From an uncultured candidate division Zixibacteria bacterium (lineage in GTDB: Bacteria > Zixibacteria > MSB-5A5 > SM1-73), in assembly GCA_903908285.1 (NCBI GenBank), contig CAIVRH010000037.1:29702-93701 (forward strand): a DNA stretch of 64,000 bases, in the 5' to 3' direction. Below the pieces are notes generated by a model. That model was not told the origin of the DNA and ran no database searches. It worked only from the letters and a program-made list of their open reading frames with translations. Of this stretch, positions 1 through 9,420 are shown in pieces. Position 1 is the first letter of the stretch, and each line of letters opens with the position of its first letter. Made by a program: the position numbers and the translations under genes.

Positions 1-1
1 G

Positions 2-1237
2 GAGCTTTATGTAGCTCACTTAAATCATAGATTGAGAGGGGTAGAATCGGACAAAGATGAACAGTTTGTTAAAGCTTTAGCGAAGCAATTGAAACTTAAA
101 TTCTTCTCAAAAAGAGTTGATATAAAAAGGGCATCTAAGAAGCAAAAACAAAGCATTGAAGAGTGCGCCAGGGAGATTCGTTACCGGTATTTGGAGAAGA
201 TAGCAGGTCAGATCAAAGCAGATAAAATCGCCACCGGACATCAGGTGGACGATCAAGCCGAGACGTTTTTAATGCGGCTTATCCGAGGAGCGGGAGGTGC
301 GGGTCTTTCCGGCATTCCACCCAGAAGAGGAAAGATCATCCGGCCCTTAATCCGGATCAAAAGAGAGGAGATCGAAAACTTTTTAAAAGCGAACAAAATC
401 GCCTCCAGATCGGATTCATCCAATTATCTGCCGGATCACTTCAGGAACAAGATCAGATTAACCCTATTACCTAAGATAAAAAAAGACTTCAATCCCCAAA
501 TCGCGGAGGTGCTGAACCGGACTGCGGATATCATCTCATCCCAACAGGAATATATCGAAAAAACGTGTGAGAAAATTCTACTTGATATTGGTATAATCAA
601 GCAGAACAAAATAATTGTTGATTTGAAAAAGTTTGCAGGTTATGATATATGCTTGAAAAGGGAGCTGATCCGGCAGTGGGTGAGGGTGTTAAAGGGAGAC
701 TTAAACCGGCTTTCTTTCGACTCGGTGGATAGATCATTAGAGTTGATTCACCGGAAAAAAAGCGGGAGAAGATTTAAGTTAGTTGCTGATATCTGGCTGG
801 AGGTGTGCGAAAAAGAGATAGTTTGTTTTGAAGAAAAAGAGAAAAAAGATTTGGATTATCCCCTTACTTTTCCCGGGGAGGTAAACCTAAGCGATTGGGG
901 GATAAAGATAAAGTCGGAGATCCTTAAGCGTAAGCCGGCAAACTATATCACCCGGTATCAAAATATCGCTTTATTGGATGAGGATAAATTACATAAACCT
1001 TTTCGCCTGCGCAATCGTAGGAAAGGGGATAGATTCAAACCCTTGGGGATGAAAGGGACAAAAAGTCTGGCAGATTTTTTCATTGACACCAAGATACCCC
1101 ACCACGAAAGAGACATTGTACCGATTTTGACTTCAAAGGGAAGAATCATCTGGGTGGTGGGCTATCGAATCAGCGATGAGTTCAAGGTTACGGATAAGAC
1201 CAAGAAAGTATTGAAAGTGGAGATTACAAAGTACTGA
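2..1237 (+). CDS. tilS: tRNA(Ile)-lysidine synthase, 5'-truncated by the window edge
   Basis: TilS attaches lysidine to C34 of the tRNA-Ile CAU anticodon, using ATP and lysine, so that it reads AUA. The frame is open from base 2 (ELYVAHLNHRLRG), so the gene begins before the window and the N-terminal PP-loop ATP site is not visible. The TTG at 32 is internal. Seen: the ATP-pyrophosphatase domain with the family motif ATGHQVDDQAETFLMRLIRG, the substrate region around LSGIPPRRGKIIRPL, and the C-terminal TilS domain (FRLRNRRKGDRFKPLG and KIPHHERD). The C-terminus looks complete. It lies upstream of hpt and ftsH, the usual bacterial tilS-hpt-ftsH order, with an aminotransferase gene inserted between tilS and hpt. 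Identification is firm; only the missing 5' end is uncertain. Confidence 0.94.
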   Translation, partial: ELYVAHLNHRLRGVESDKDEQFVKALAKQLKLKFFSKRVDIKRASKKQKQSIEECAREIRYRYLEKIAGQIKADKIATGHQVDDQAETFLMRLIRGAGGAGLSGIPPRRGKIIRPLIRIKREEIENFLKANKIASRSDSSNYLPDHFRNKIRLTLLPKIKKDFNPQIAEVLNRTADIISSQQEYIEKTCEKILLDIGIIKQNKIIVDLKKFAGYDICLKRELIRQWVRVLKGDLNRLSFDSVDRSLELIHRKKSGRRFKLVADIWLEVCEKEIVCFEEKEKKDLDYPLTFPGEVNLSDWGIKIKSEILKRKPANYITRYQNIALLDEDKLHKPFRLRNRRKGDRFKPLGMKGTKSLADFFIDTKIPHHERDIVPILTSKGRIIWVVGYRISDEFKVTDKTKKVLKVEITKY

Positions 1238-1241
1238 AATT

Positions 1242-1319
1242 AAACCTCTCCCCCTATATCCCCCTCTCCGTTACACGGAGAGGGGTTCACCCTGAAGGGG
1301 ACTTAAAGGGGTGAGGTTA
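1242..1319. repeat. Family R1 CT/AG-rich palindromic repeat
   Basis: This is an inverted repeat with ends of the type CCTCTCCCCCT / AAGGGGTGAGGTT around an inner CCCCTCTCCG / CGGAGAGGGG stem. Related copies lie near 6264, 16240, 23028, 25163, 26413, 53911, 54072 and 54657. It falls between tilS and the aminotransferase gene. It could fold in RNA and act as a transcript-end hairpin, but it has no U-tract, so that role is inferred. Confidence 0.75.
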
Positions 1320-1339
1320 AATAAGCACAAAGGAGACTG

Positions 1340-2581
1340 ATGAGTAAAGATTACAAAAACATCTCCAGTCAGCAAGCCATGGCTTTGGAGGATCAGTACG
1401 GCGCGCATAATTACCACCCCATTCCGGTCGTTTTATCCAAGGGTGAAGGGGTGTTTCTCTGGAGTCCGGAGGGAAAACGCTACTTTGATTTTCTTTCGGC
1501 TTACAGCGCAATCAATCAGGGACACTGTCATCCGCGTTTGGTGGCGATTACCCGCGAACAAGCGGGGATTTTGACCTTGACCTCCCGCGCATTTTATAAT
1601 AACTGGCTGGGACCGTTCGAAGAAAAGATGACCAAACTTTTCGGTTACGATAAAATCCTGCCCATGAATTCCGGGGCAGAAGGAGTGGAAACCGCTCTCA
1701 AGTTAGCCCGGCGCTGGGGCTATGATGTAAAAATAGTTTCACCTGACAAAGCCAAAATCATCGTTTGCGAAAACAACTTTCACGGGCGGACCACGACTAT
1801 TATCGGATTTTCCACAGACCCGGAAAGCCGGGGAGGATTCGGACCTTTCACTCCAGGTTTTGTGGTCATTCCATATGGCCATCCGGAAGCGCTCCGTTCT
1901 GCCATTGACGATAACACCGTAGCTTTCTTAGTCGAGCCGATTCAGGGAGAGGCGGGAGTGAATGTGCCCCCGGATGGCTATCTTAAAGCCTGCCGGGAGA
2001 TTTGCACCAAATCCAAGGTACTGATGATTGCGGATGAAATCCAGACCGGACTTTGCCGCACCGGTCGGATGCTGGCTTGCGATTATGAAGGGGTCGGGCC
2101 GGATATTTTGATTTTAGGCAAAGCGCTCTCCGGCGGTTTTATGCCGGTCTCCGCAGTTTTAGCGGATGATGAAATCATGTTGACCATCAAACCGGGGCAG
2201 CACGGCTCCACTTTCGGCGGCAACCCTCTGGCTTGCCGGATTGCCATGGAGGCGATGGATATTTTGATCGAAGAAAAACTGGCGGATAATGCTAACAAAA
2301 TGGGGGAGCTTTTCCGGTCCGAACTGTCTAAAATGAACTCTCCTATGGTAAAAACCATCCGGGGTAAGGGATTGCTCAACGCCATGGTGATCGAGCCGTT
2401 CAAGGTCAAGGGCGAGACCAAGGCCGCCTGGGATGTTTGTTTAGGTCTGGCTGAAAACGGACTGTTGGCAAAACCGACCCACGACCACATCATCCGGTTT
2501 GCTCCGCCGTTAGTGATAACGAAGGAACAGATAAATGAAAGTGTGGACATAATAAAACGGACGCTCAAGCATTTCGAGTGA
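1340..2581 (+). CDS. rocD: Ornithine--oxo-acid aminotransferase-like (class III PLP)
   Basis: This PLP enzyme is expected to move the delta-amino group of ornithine to 2-oxoglutarate, giving glutamate semialdehyde, in the cytoplasm. The protein is 413 residues, normal for ornithine aminotransferases. Seen: the N-terminal [18 protein letters not shown], typical of the RocD branch; the substrate-loop motif [18 protein letters not shown]; the aspartate motif [14 protein letters not shown]; and the PLP lysine at about residue 261 in [10 protein letters not shown] good ribosome site (AAGGAG) sits just before ATG 1340. No arginine or proline genes lie nearby. Other class III transaminases, such as acetylornithine aminotransferase, share the fold, but the N-terminal motif favours RocD. 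Confidence 0.85.
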   Translation: MSKDYKNISSQQAMALEDQYGAHNYHPIPVVLSKGEGVFLWSPEGKRYFDFLSAYSAINQGHCHPRLVAITREQAGILTLTSRAFYNNWLGPFEEKMTKLFGYDKILPMNSGAEGVETALKLARRWGYDVKIVSPDKAKIIVCENNFHGRTTTIIGFSTDPESRGGFGPFTPGFVVIPYGHPEALRSAIDDNTVAFLVEPIQGEAGVNVPPDGYLKACREICTKSKVLMIADEIQTGLCRTGRMLACDYEGVGPDILILGKALSGGFMPVSAVLADDEIMLTIKPGQHGSTFGGNPLACRIAMEAMDILIEEKLADNANKMGELFRSELSKMNSPMVKTIRGKGLLNAMVIEPFKVKGETKAAWDVCLGLAENGLLAKPTHDHIIRFAPPLVITKEQINESVDIIKRTLKHFE

Positions 2582-2604
2582 TACGTATCCGAAGATAAAA
2601 GAAG

Positions 2605-2749
2605 GGTTCGAGCGGTCGAGGGTTCAAGGATTCAAGTGAAAGGATTATAATGTACATTATATCTTTTGGTTTTACCCTCGAATCCTTGAACCCTAGAATC
2701 CTCGATCCCCTGAACCCTAGAATCCTCGATCCCCTGAACCCTCTTTAAC
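2605..2749. repeat. Family R6 repeat (GGTTCAAGGATTCGAGGG-type)
   Basis: This is a low-complexity inverted structure. GGGTTCAAGGATTC-type words on one side pair with GAATCCTTGAACCC-type words on the other, and the CCTAGAATCCTCGATCCCCTGAA-like segment is duplicated. The same vocabulary returns at 22381-22428, 27795-27917 and 59278-59316. It fills the gap between the aminotransferase gene and hpt. Confidence 0.7.
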
Positions 2750-2782
2750 AACTTTTTGGTGAGGAACCCTAATTTTAAGAAT

Positions 2783-3334
2783 ATGACAGACAAGCTTAAG
2801 GTTATAATCAAAGAAAGGGAATTGAAGAAGAGGATAAAAAAACTGGGTGAGGAAATATCCCGCGATTACCGGGATAAGAATCCGGTGCTGGTGGGAATTC
2901 TCAACGGCAGTTTTATTTTCTTGGCGGACTTAATTCGGGAGATAAAGATTCCCCACCGGATAGATTTTGTTTCGGTCGCAAGCTACGGCTCCGGAAAACA
3001 AACATCGGGTGCAGTTTTAGTGCTCAAAGATTTGAGCATTAATATCGAGGGTAAACACGTAATAATAGTTGAGGATATCATAGATTCTGGTCTCACCTTG
3101 AATTATATCCGGAATAATCTTCTGACCAGAAGCCCCAAAAGCTTGAAGATCGTAACGTTACTCAATAAAAGGAGTAGGCGAAAGATAAAAATCCCCTTAA
3201 AATACACAGGTTTCTTCATACCGGATGAGTTTGTGGTGGGCTATGGATTAGATTATGATGGAAATTACAGGAACCTGCCATATATCGCCCAGCTTTCGGA
3301 TTTCATTTCTCCAGCCATTCCGAGCGGTGGATGA
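2783..3334 (+). CDS. hpt: Hypoxanthine phosphoribosyltransferase
   Basis: This enzyme salvages hypoxanthine or guanine with PRPP to make IMP or GMP in the cytoplasm. Seen: the early PRTase loop GILNGSFIFLADL, the conserved FVSVASYGSG flexible-loop segment, and the PRPP-binding signature VIIVEDIIDSGLTL. The C-terminal VGYGLDYDGNYRNLPYIA is the standard HPRT ending. I prefer ATG 2783 (183 residues, MTDKLKVII...), which matches family length. An in-frame TTG at 2756 would add nine residues that family members lack. It sits directly upstream of ftsH, as in many bacteria. Confidence 0.93.
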   Translation: MTDKLKVIIKERELKKRIKKLGEEISRDYRDKNPVLVGILNGSFIFLADLIREIKIPHRIDFVSVASYGSGKQTSGAVLVLKDLSINIEGKHVIIVEDIIDSGLTLNYIRNNLLTRSPKSLKIVTLLNKRSRRKIKIPLKYTGFFIPDEFVVGYGLDYDGNYRNLPYIAQLSDFISPAIPSGG

Positions 3335-3372
3335 AAGCAAGCTGCAAACTTCCAGGATAAGGATGAAAAATA

Positions 3373-5409
3373 ATGCGCAAACAGAAAAAGCAGGATTTGA
3401 ACAAAACCTCACTTTTCCGCCAGAGGTGGCTTAGCGGGTTCGCTTTATTGGCCCAGGATGATTCAGGAGATAGGGGGGGGAGAAAAAGCGGGTCCGGCGG
3501 GTCTTCCGACAACCGCAAACCCCCGGATGGACAGAAAAATGGATTCAGATGGAAAAAAGGGACTCGCACCCTGATCTTCTGGGTATTCCTTCTTATGTTT
3601 TCCATCTCTCTGTTCCAATATTATTCCCGGAATAAGGGAGGAGAGGTGGTCATCACCTACACCGAGTTCATGCAGCAGCTGGAAGGGTCCAATATCAAAA
3701 CGGTAACTTTGGTGGAGAAGGATATTGAAGGGGAATTCATAAAAGAGTTTGCCAAAACCGACGGTAAGAAAACAGAAAACTACAGCAAGTTCAAACTCCA
3801 TATTCCCTTTGATGATCCCTCGCTTCTGGTGAAACTGCAGGGAAAAAACGTAGAGATAAATGCCAAAGCCGCCGGCACCAACTGGTCCGGGATTCTTTTG
3901 ACCTCTCTTCCCTGGATAGTTCTGATAGGTGTCTGGTTCTTCCTCCTCCGGCAGATGCAGGGAGGGGGACCCAAGGGTCTTTTCTCCTTCGGAAAAAGCA
4001 AAGCCAAACTGTCGACCGGGGATCGTCCCAAGGTGACCTTCGAAGATGTGGCCGGAGCGGATGAAGCCAAGCAGGAGCTTCAGGAGGTGATCGAGTTTTT
4101 AAAGGATCCCGGTAAATTTCAAAAGCTGGGAGGAAAAATCCCCAAAGGGGTGCTCCTTTTAGGAGCTCCGGGAACCGGCAAGACTCTATTGGCCAGGGCG
4201 GTAGCGGGTGAAGCCGGAGTGCCCTTCTTCAGCATGAGCGGATCGGATTTCGTGGAGATGTTCGTGGGGGTAGGTGCCTCCCGGGTGAGGGACTTGTTTG
4301 ACCAGGGGAAAAAGAACGCGCCTTGTATCCTATTCATCGATGAGATAGATGCGGTGGGACGGCACCGGGGAGCGGGATTGGGGGGGGGACACGATGAGAG
4401 GGAACAGACCTTAAACCAGCTTTTGGTGGAGATGGACGGATTCGATACCAACGAAGGGGTGATCCTTTTAGCCGCCACCAACCGCCCCGATGTTTTGGAC
4501 CCGGCTCTTTTAAGGCCGGGTAGATTCGACCGGCAGATCGTGGTGGATGTTCCGGACGTGAAGGGGAGAGAGGGGATCTTAAAAGTCCATACCCGTAAAT
4601 TACCCTTAGCGACGGATGTGAATCTCACCATCATCGCCCGGGGAACCCCCGGTCTATCCGGGGCAGACTTAGCCAATATCGTAAATGAAGCTGCACTCCT
4701 CGCCGCCAGAAGGAGCCATGACAAAGTTGCCATGCGGGATTTTGAGGATGCCGAAGACAAGGTGATGATGGGAACGGAGAGAAGAAGTTTGGTGATAACC
4801 GAGGAGGAAAAGAAGCTGATCGCATACCACGAATCCGGACATGCCTTGATCGGGAAACTGGTTCCGGGCTCCGACCCGGTGCACAAGATGACCATAATCC
4901 CCCGGGGTTTGGCTTTGGGCATAACCCAGTATCTTCCCATCGACGAGAAACATACCCATTCCAGAAAATATTTAGAAACGAAACTTATGCACCTGATGGG
5001 TGGCCGGGTGGCGGAGAAACTGGTGTTTCACGAATTAACCACCGGTGCGGGAAACGACATAGAAAGATCCACCGAACTGGCGCGAAAGATGGTTTGCGAA
5101 TGGGGAATGAGCCAAAAGATAGGTCCTCTGACTTTCGGTAAAAAGGAGGAACAGATATTTTTGGGCAGAGAGATAGCCACTCATAGAGACTACAGCGATG
5201 ATACCGCGCAGGAAATCGACGAGGAGGTCAGAAGGATAGTGGAGGAAGCGGAGAATAAAGCCACCGATCTTTTAAGCGTTAATCTGGATAAGCTTCACCT
5301 CTTGGCAGGCGCCCTTTTGGAAAAAGAGATTTTGGACGGGGATCAAATCGACAGGATCCTGCGGGGGGAGAAATTAGCCCCGAACAAGGTGGAGACGGAA
5401 AAGGCTTAA
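3373..5409 (+). CDS. ftsH: ATP-dependent zinc metalloprotease FtsH
   Basis: FtsH is a membrane-anchored AAA+ protease that degrades misfolded membrane and regulatory proteins. At 678 residues it is slightly long, because of a charged, glycine-rich extension of about 60 residues before the first membrane helix. Seen in order: TM1 (about 66-86), a periplasmic domain, TM2 (about 172-192), Walker A GAPGTGKT (about 263-270), Walker [12 protein letters not shown], the SRH region with [19 protein letters not shown], the zinc site HESGH (about 486-490) and the third ligand Asp in [12 protein letters not shown] (about 561). All catalytic residues are present. It starts 38 bases after hpt and is probably cotranscribed with it. 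Confidence 0.97.
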   Translation: MRKQKKQDLNKTSLFRQRWLSGFALLAQDDSGDRGGRKSGSGGSSDNRKPPDGQKNGFRWKKGTRTLIFWVFLLMFSISLFQYYSRNKGGEVVITYTEFMQQLEGSNIKTVTLVEKDIEGEFIKEFAKTDGKKTENYSKFKLHIPFDDPSLLVKLQGKNVEINAKAAGTNWSGILLTSLPWIVLIGVWFFLLRQMQGGGPKGLFSFGKSKAKLSTGDRPKVTFEDVAGADEAKQELQEVIEFLKDPGKFQKLGGKIPKGVLLLGAPGTGKTLLARAVAGEAGVPFFSMSGSDFVEMFVGVGASRVRDLFDQGKKNAPCILFIDEIDAVGRHRGAGLGGGHDEREQTLNQLLVEMDGFDTNEGVILLAATNRPDVLDPALLRPGRFDRQIVVDVPDVKGREGILKVHTRKLPLATDVNLTIIARGTPGLSGADLANIVNEAALLAARRSHDKVAMRDFEDAEDKVMMGTERRSLVITEEEKKLIAYHESGHALIGKLVPGSDPVHKMTIIPRGLALGITQYLPIDEKHTHSRKYLETKLMHLMGGRVAEKLVFHELTTGAGNDIERSTELARKMVCEWGMSQKIGPLTFGKKEEQIFLGREIATHRDYSDDTAQEIDEEVRRIVEEAENKATDLLSVNLDKLHLLAGALLEKEILDGDQIDRILRGEKLAPNKVETEKA

Positions 5410-5631
5410 ATCGTCCGCAGTCGACCGCCCTTCGACTTCGCTCAGGACAAGACCGCCGTCCGCCGTAAAAGCAAATCAAGAGGCAAGAATCCAACCTATC
5501 ATGAAGCATAGAGGCGGGAATTCATCCCGCCTGTTAATTGGGATCGCGTATGCATTCATACGAATATCCCGCCTTGTTAATTGATCGGTTGATGGTTAAA
5601 GCTATTCAGCACCTATATCTGCGATTACCAG
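5410..5631. repeat. Dispersed-repeat spacer (GTCCGC-rich words, R2 hairpin)
   Basis: This non-coding spacer begins with CGTCCGCAGTCGACCGCC-like words that also occur near 24247 and 25140. Bases 5511-5575 then contain a GGCGGGAATTCATCCCGCC hairpin and a second related arm (family R2). The hairpin lies just beyond ftsH and could help end its transcript, but no U-run follows. Confidence 0.65.
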
Positions 5632-6237
5632 ATGGATAAGAAGAAAATTCAAAAAGCGGTCAAGATGATTCTGGAGGCGGTGGGAGAGAATCCCCGGCGG
5701 GACGGACTGCGCGATACCCCCAAAAGGGTGGCGGATTTTTACGGGGAGATATTTGCCGGTCTCTCCGAAAATCCCGAAGCGCAGGTCAAACTTTACTCTG
5801 CCCAGACGGGCAGTCGTCTGACTGCTCCCGATCAGGACGAGATGATCATCGCCAAGAACATCTTCTTTCATTCCCTGTGCGAACATCATCTTCTCCCCTT
5901 CTTCGGTAAGGTCCATATCGCTTACCTTCCCGCGGATAACAAAATCACCGGATTCTCCCGGCTGGTGCGGGTGATCGAGGTTTTAGCCCGAAGACCCCAG
6001 TTGCAGGAACGCCTCACCGCTGAGATTGCCGATGTTTTGATGAAAATCTTAAAACCCCAGGGGGTGCTGGTTATCATCGAGGCGGAGCATATGTGCCTTT
6101 CCATGCGAGGTTTGAAGAAACCCGGATCGGTCACCGTCACCACCGCGGTGAGAGGGAAACTGAAAAAAGCCCACCTGAGAAAAGAAGCCATTACTTTGAT
6201 AAAAGGTTTTATCCCACTGAAGTCGTCTAAGGGGTAG
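5632..6237 (+). CDS. folE: GTP cyclohydrolase I (type IA)
   Basis: FolE converts GTP to dihydroneopterin triphosphate, the first step of tetrahydrofolate and other pterin synthesis. The 201-residue protein is the usual IA length. Seen: SLCEHHLLPFFGKVHIAYLP with zinc ligands Cys83 and His86, the GFSRLVRVIEVLARRPQLQE substrate segment, and EAEHMCLSMRGLKKPGS with the third zinc ligand Cys155. All zinc ligands of the classical enzyme are present. It is followed by folP, so the two form a small folate group, although a repeat lies between them. The gene ends in TAG, which shows that amber is a normal stop here. Confidence 0.97.
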   Translation: MDKKKIQKAVKMILEAVGENPRRDGLRDTPKRVADFYGEIFAGLSENPEAQVKLYSAQTGSRLTAPDQDEMIIAKNIFFHSLCEHHLLPFFGKVHIAYLPADNKITGFSRLVRVIEVLARRPQLQERLTAEIADVLMKILKPQGVLVIIEAEHMCLSMRGLKKPGSVTVTTAVRGKLKKAHLRKEAITLIKGFIPLKSSKG

Positions 6238-6263
6238 ATGACGATTAACAAAGCATTCCCTGG

Positions 6264-6376
6264 ATGAACTCACCCTAAATCCCTCTCCCCGCTTTTAGCG
6301 GGATCTTCGACTTGAAAAGAGAGGGACTTTAACTTCTCTTTCTCTTTTTAAGAGAAGGGGTCAGGGGATGAGTTCA
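6264..6376. repeat. Family R1 repeat between folE and folP
   Basis: The outer arms GAACTCACCC / GATGAGTTC enclose CCCTCTCCCC, a nested GCTTTTAGC stem and AAGAGAAGGGG. The element has the same architecture as the 1242-1319 copy but is longer, with an inserted inner hairpin. Confidence 0.65.
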
Positions 6377-6387
6377 AGAAAACTATT

Positions 6388-7224
6388 ATGATTATTTATT
6401 TCAAGAAAAAGAAGTTCGATTTCTCCTCTCGCACTCATATCATGGGTGTTCTGAACGTGACTCCGGATTCATTCTCCGATGAGGGGAGGTTTTTCAAATT
6501 CGATGATGCGGTAAGGCAGGGGATGAAAATGGCTGAAGAGGGGGCAGACTTAATCGATATCGGGGGGGAATCCACCCGCCCGGGATCAAATCCGGTCTCT
6601 CTGGAAGAGGAACTTTCCCGGGTAATCCCGGTGATCGAATCCTTATCCCAGCAAATAGATATTCCCATCTCCATCGATACCTACAAGGCGGAAGTGGCCA
6701 AAGAGGCTTTGGATGCCGGAGCCCGGATGATCAACGACATCAGCGCACTCCGTTTTGATCCGGAGTTGAAAAAGATTGCCGCCAAATATGATGTTCCCGT
6801 GGTTTTGATGCACATCCAAGGGACTCCCAAGAATATGCAACAGAATCCCTGGTATGAGGATGTAATAGGCGAGATCATCGGTTACTTGAAAGAGAGCATT
6901 CAAATAGCGGTGGAGGCAGGAATCGAAAGAGAGAAGATAATAATCGATCCGGGAATCGGATTCGGAAAAAGGCTGGAGGATAACCTAAATATCTTGAAAA
7001 ATCTAAAAAAGTTCTCTATATTGAACTGTCCGATCCTGATTGGCTGCTCTCGAAAATCCTTCATCGGCAAGATACTTAATCTGCCGGCCGAGGAAAGATT
7101 GGAGGGTAGTTTGGCAGCATTGGCTGTGGCAGTGATGAATGGAGCCAATCTGGTGCGGGTACATGATGTCAAGGAGAGCAAAAGGGTGGTTTCCATAGTT
7201 GATGCGATCTTGCACGCAGGTTGA
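6388..7224 (+). CDS. folP: Dihydropteroate synthase
   Basis: FolP joins p-aminobenzoate to dihydropterin pyrophosphate to make dihydropteroate; it is the sulfonamide target. The protein is 278 residues, standard length. Seen: GVLNVTPDSFSDEG (loop 1), IDIGGESTRPGS (loop 2), PISIDTYKAEVAKEALDAGA, the conserved MINDIS, and the late substrate-binding GCSRKSFIGKIL. These make the TIM-barrel family assignment secure. No folK, folB or folC is adjacent, so the rest of the pathway must be elsewhere. The ribosome site before ATG 6388 is weak. Confidence 0.97.
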   Translation: MIIYFKKKKFDFSSRTHIMGVLNVTPDSFSDEGRFFKFDDAVRQGMKMAEEGADLIDIGGESTRPGSNPVSLEEELSRVIPVIESLSQQIDIPISIDTYKAEVAKEALDAGARMINDISALRFDPELKKIAAKYDVPVVLMHIQGTPKNMQQNPWYEDVIGEIIGYLKESIQIAVEAGIEREKIIIDPGIGFGKRLEDNLNILKNLKKFSILNCPILIGCSRKSFIGKILNLPAEERLEGSLAALAVAVMNGANLVRVHDVKESKRVVSIVDAILHAG

Positions 7225-7306
7225 AGATAGGAGTACATTCTTACCTTTATCATTTTCCCTGAAGCAGTAGACAGGGGGAACTGAAGATCATGATTAGGGA
7301 GAAAGC

Positions 7307-7789
7307 ATGGAGAAGAAACCCAAATTCCGGAAATCCTGGCAGGAAAAATTAAAAGATAAAAAAGACTTACCAAAATTCGTAATAATCACCGACAAAATGA
7401 GCAAGAGATGGGGGAAGCCGGGAGATACCTGCGTGATACCTGCACCCATGGAAGTCGACGAGATCATGAGAAAAGTTCCCAAAGGGAAACTCACCACCAT
7501 TAATCAAATTCGGCAAAAATTGGCAAAAAAACACGGCGTCACCATCGGGTGTCCCATAACCACTGGAATCTTTGCCTGGGTGGCTGCTCATGCAGCAGAC
7601 GAAGCAAAAGCAGAAGGGAAGAAAAGAATCACTCCATTTTGGCGGACTTTGAAAGAAGGCGGGGTGATAAACGAGAAATACCCCGGAGGGGTAAAGGAAC
7701 AGAAAGGAATATTGAAAAAGGAGGGATTTAAGGTAATCCCTAAGGGGAAAAAGTCGGTGGTGATGGATTTTGAAAAATATCTCTCTTAG
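7307..7789 (+). CDS. MGMT-family (alkyltransferase-like) DNA-binding-domain protein
   Basis: This 160-residue protein resembles the DNA-binding half of O6-alkylguanine-DNA alkyltransferases. The core VPKGKLTTINQIRQKLAKKH corresponds to the MGMT helix-turn-helix, and GCPITTGIFAWVAAH sits where the active-site P-C-H-R segment lies in true MGMT. A cysteine followed by proline is present, but the canonical PCHR string is not, so alkyl transfer is uncertain. The N-terminus is basic (KSWQEKLKDKK). A conserved family of this type is known in several phyla, usually annotated only as MGMT family protein. ATG 7307 has an AGGGA ribosome site six bases upstream. It stands alone after folP. Confidence 0.75.
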   Translation: MEKKPKFRKSWQEKLKDKKDLPKFVIITDKMSKRWGKPGDTCVIPAPMEVDEIMRKVPKGKLTTINQIRQKLAKKHGVTIGCPITTGIFAWVAAHAADEAKAEGKKRITPFWRTLKEGGVINEKYPGGVKEQKGILKKEGFKVIPKGKKSVVMDFEKYLS

Positions 7790-7832
7790 ACATCAGTAAA
7801 GAAACTGTCGGCGAATTAGACGGAGTTGTTAT

Positions 7833-7949
7833 ATGATAAAAATCAACCGTGCTACCGTCCTCTTGTATTTTATCGTAGCCTTGATATTCAGCTTGTCTTT
7901 GATGACAGATTATTGTCTTGCCCAAAAACATGCCATAGTGGTATATTAA
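7833..7949 (+). pseudogene. Short ORF with signal peptide, possible 5' fragment of a disrupted secreted-protein gene
   Basis: An ATG at 7833 opens 38 codons: MIKINRATVLLYFIVALIFS, then LSLMTDYCLAQ and a short tail ending at TAA 7947. It looks like an export signal (basic start, hydrophobic core, A-Q cleavage site) with almost no mature protein. It overlaps the end of the convergent radical SAM gene. Because a PAP2 phosphatase 3' fragment on the same strand lies at 12539, this could be the severed 5' end of that gene. The link is inference. It could also be a chance ORF. Confidence 0.35.
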
Positions 7950-9364
7950 TTAATACGATACCAAATTCTTTTTTTCTCAAGCTCTCTTTTTACCAGTTTG
8001 AATAGGAGCTGGGGGAGCCTGATCAAAATATGCACTAAATCGTGTTTAGTCAGAAGTCGTGCCCGGTAGACCTTTTGGAGTATCCGCCCGATCTGTCCGA
8101 AACTGTAAAATCCAAATTTTATCCTATCTCGTATCCGCTTTAAGTCTTTCAGGCTATGCCGGTCTGAATACACGGCACCGCCCACGGAATCATAGTGATA
8201 TCCGGGTGTATTTTCGACCACTTCTTTCATCGGGGAATATTTTTCTATTCTGAGCTTCTGGAAACTGATTGAATCAAGCTTCAACTCTTTTGCAAACCGA
8301 GCAATATATACCATCTCCTCTTCCGTCTCCCCGATATTCCCGTAAATAAAATAGCCATGAATGTAGAAATTATAGTGGTTTAAGATCTTGAATGCCTCCC
8401 GGATCTGCTGCTGGGTAAAACCCTTATTGATCTGTGTTAAAATCTTGTCATGGGGCGATTCTATGCCGATGAAAAAAATCTTGAAACCGGCCTTTTCCGC
8501 CTTTTTTAGAAGTCCTGCATTCCTGGCGATTTCGATTCGGGTCTGAACGATAAATATTTTCTTGATTCCATTTTCTATAATCAGCTCGCATAGTTTTTCG
8601 CTTCTTTTGGGATTCGTGAATAAATTGTCGTCACTGAACATGACCACGTCGGCTGTAATACTCTTTAGCTCTTCCATAACCGATTCAAGCGGCCTCTCCG
8701 TGTATTTCCTTTTCTGCCCGAGGGGATTCAAGCTAAAGGTGCAAAACTTGCAGTGGTATGGACACCCCCGGGAGGTGAGTATCGTGTCGAAGGTAAGAGT
8801 CGTTATTGTGACCCCGTTTTGTATCCAATGGTAATCGTGCCTTCTCAGTGATCGGTCGGGGAAAGCAACATGCAACATATCCGGAAGGGATCGGTTCTTA
8901 TTGTGAATCACCGTTCCGTTCTCCCGATAGGAGAGCCCAAGAATATCTTTATGGGGAAAGCCCTGTACCACCTCCCGGATGGTCTCTTCCCCTTCGCCTC
9001 TCACAACCAGATCGATATTCGGGCATCTGGCAAAGAGGGATTCGACCTCTTCAGTCGCCTTATGTCCTCCGACCACGGTGAGAACTTCGTCCGGCAATTT
9101 ACAGATGAGATTGCAAATTGCGTCAAACTGGGAATCCCAGGTAATACTTATGCATAATAGGTCTATCTCTTGGTTGATAAACTCGGACAACCTTTTGACA
9201 TCCCGATATCCCTGTTCGTATCTCAAATCCAGGAGAGTTACCTTACCCACCAGCTCTTTTATGTTCGCCGCGATGTATTCCAGACCCGTGGGAGGAAAGA
9301 TTCCCATGGTGGCTGTGGAATCTTTAAAATAGGGATTTAAGGCAAGTACATGTTGATATTTCAT
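7946..9364 (-). CDS. B12-binding-domain radical SAM protein
   Basis: This is a class B-type radical SAM protein of 472 residues. N-terminal residues 1 to about 130 match the cobalamin-binding-like Rossmann domain (FPPTGLEYIAANIKE, TVVGGHKATEEVE, VVRGEGEETI), although the classical D-x-H-x-x-G cobalamin motif is not evident. The radical SAM barrel carries the cluster motif CPYHCKFC, followed by FSDDNLFTNPKRS and FFIGIESPHDKIL. The C-terminal region of about 100 residues is helical and basic. The substrate cannot be told from sequence; relatives modify lipids, hopanoids, tetrapyrroles or natural products. An AAAGGA ribosome site precedes the start. It is alone on the minus strand beside an IS-rich island, which suggests acquisition. 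Confidence 0.88.
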   Translation of the reverse strand: MKYQHVLALNPYFKDSTATMGIFPPTGLEYIAANIKELVGKVTLLDLRYEQGYRDVKRLSEFINQEIDLLCISITWDSQFDAICNLICKLPDEVLTVVGGHKATEEVESLFARCPNIDLVVRGEGEETIREVVQGFPHKDILGLSYRENGTVIHNKNRSLPDMLHVAFPDRSLRRHDYHWIQNGVTITTLTFDTILTSRGCPYHCKFCTFSLNPLGQKRKYTERPLESVMEELKSITADVVMFSDDNLFTNPKRSEKLCELIIENGIKKIFIVQTRIEIARNAGLLKKAEKAGFKIFFIGIESPHDKILTQINKGFTQQQIREAFKILNHYNFYIHGYFIYGNIGETEEEMVYIARFAKELKLDSISFQKLRIEKYSPMKEVVENTPGYHYDSVGGAVYSDRHSLKDLKRIRDRIKFGFYSFGQIGRILQKVYRARLLTKHDLVHILIRLPQLLFKLVKRELEKKRIWYRIN

Positions 9365-9420
9365 TTTTTAAGATCCTTTGTTTTGACGGGTTGACATCTA
9401 GCTAATTGTGAACAAGCTGC

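Noticed and set aside
2083..2568. Minus-strand frame over the aminotransferase gene
   Set aside because: It is antisense to conserved PLP-enzyme sequence and shows no domain.
4119..4940. Long minus-strand frame across ftsH
   Set aside because: It is antisense to the highly conserved AAA+ and protease motifs of FtsH; Ser/Pro/Thr-rich translation typical of an antisense shadow.
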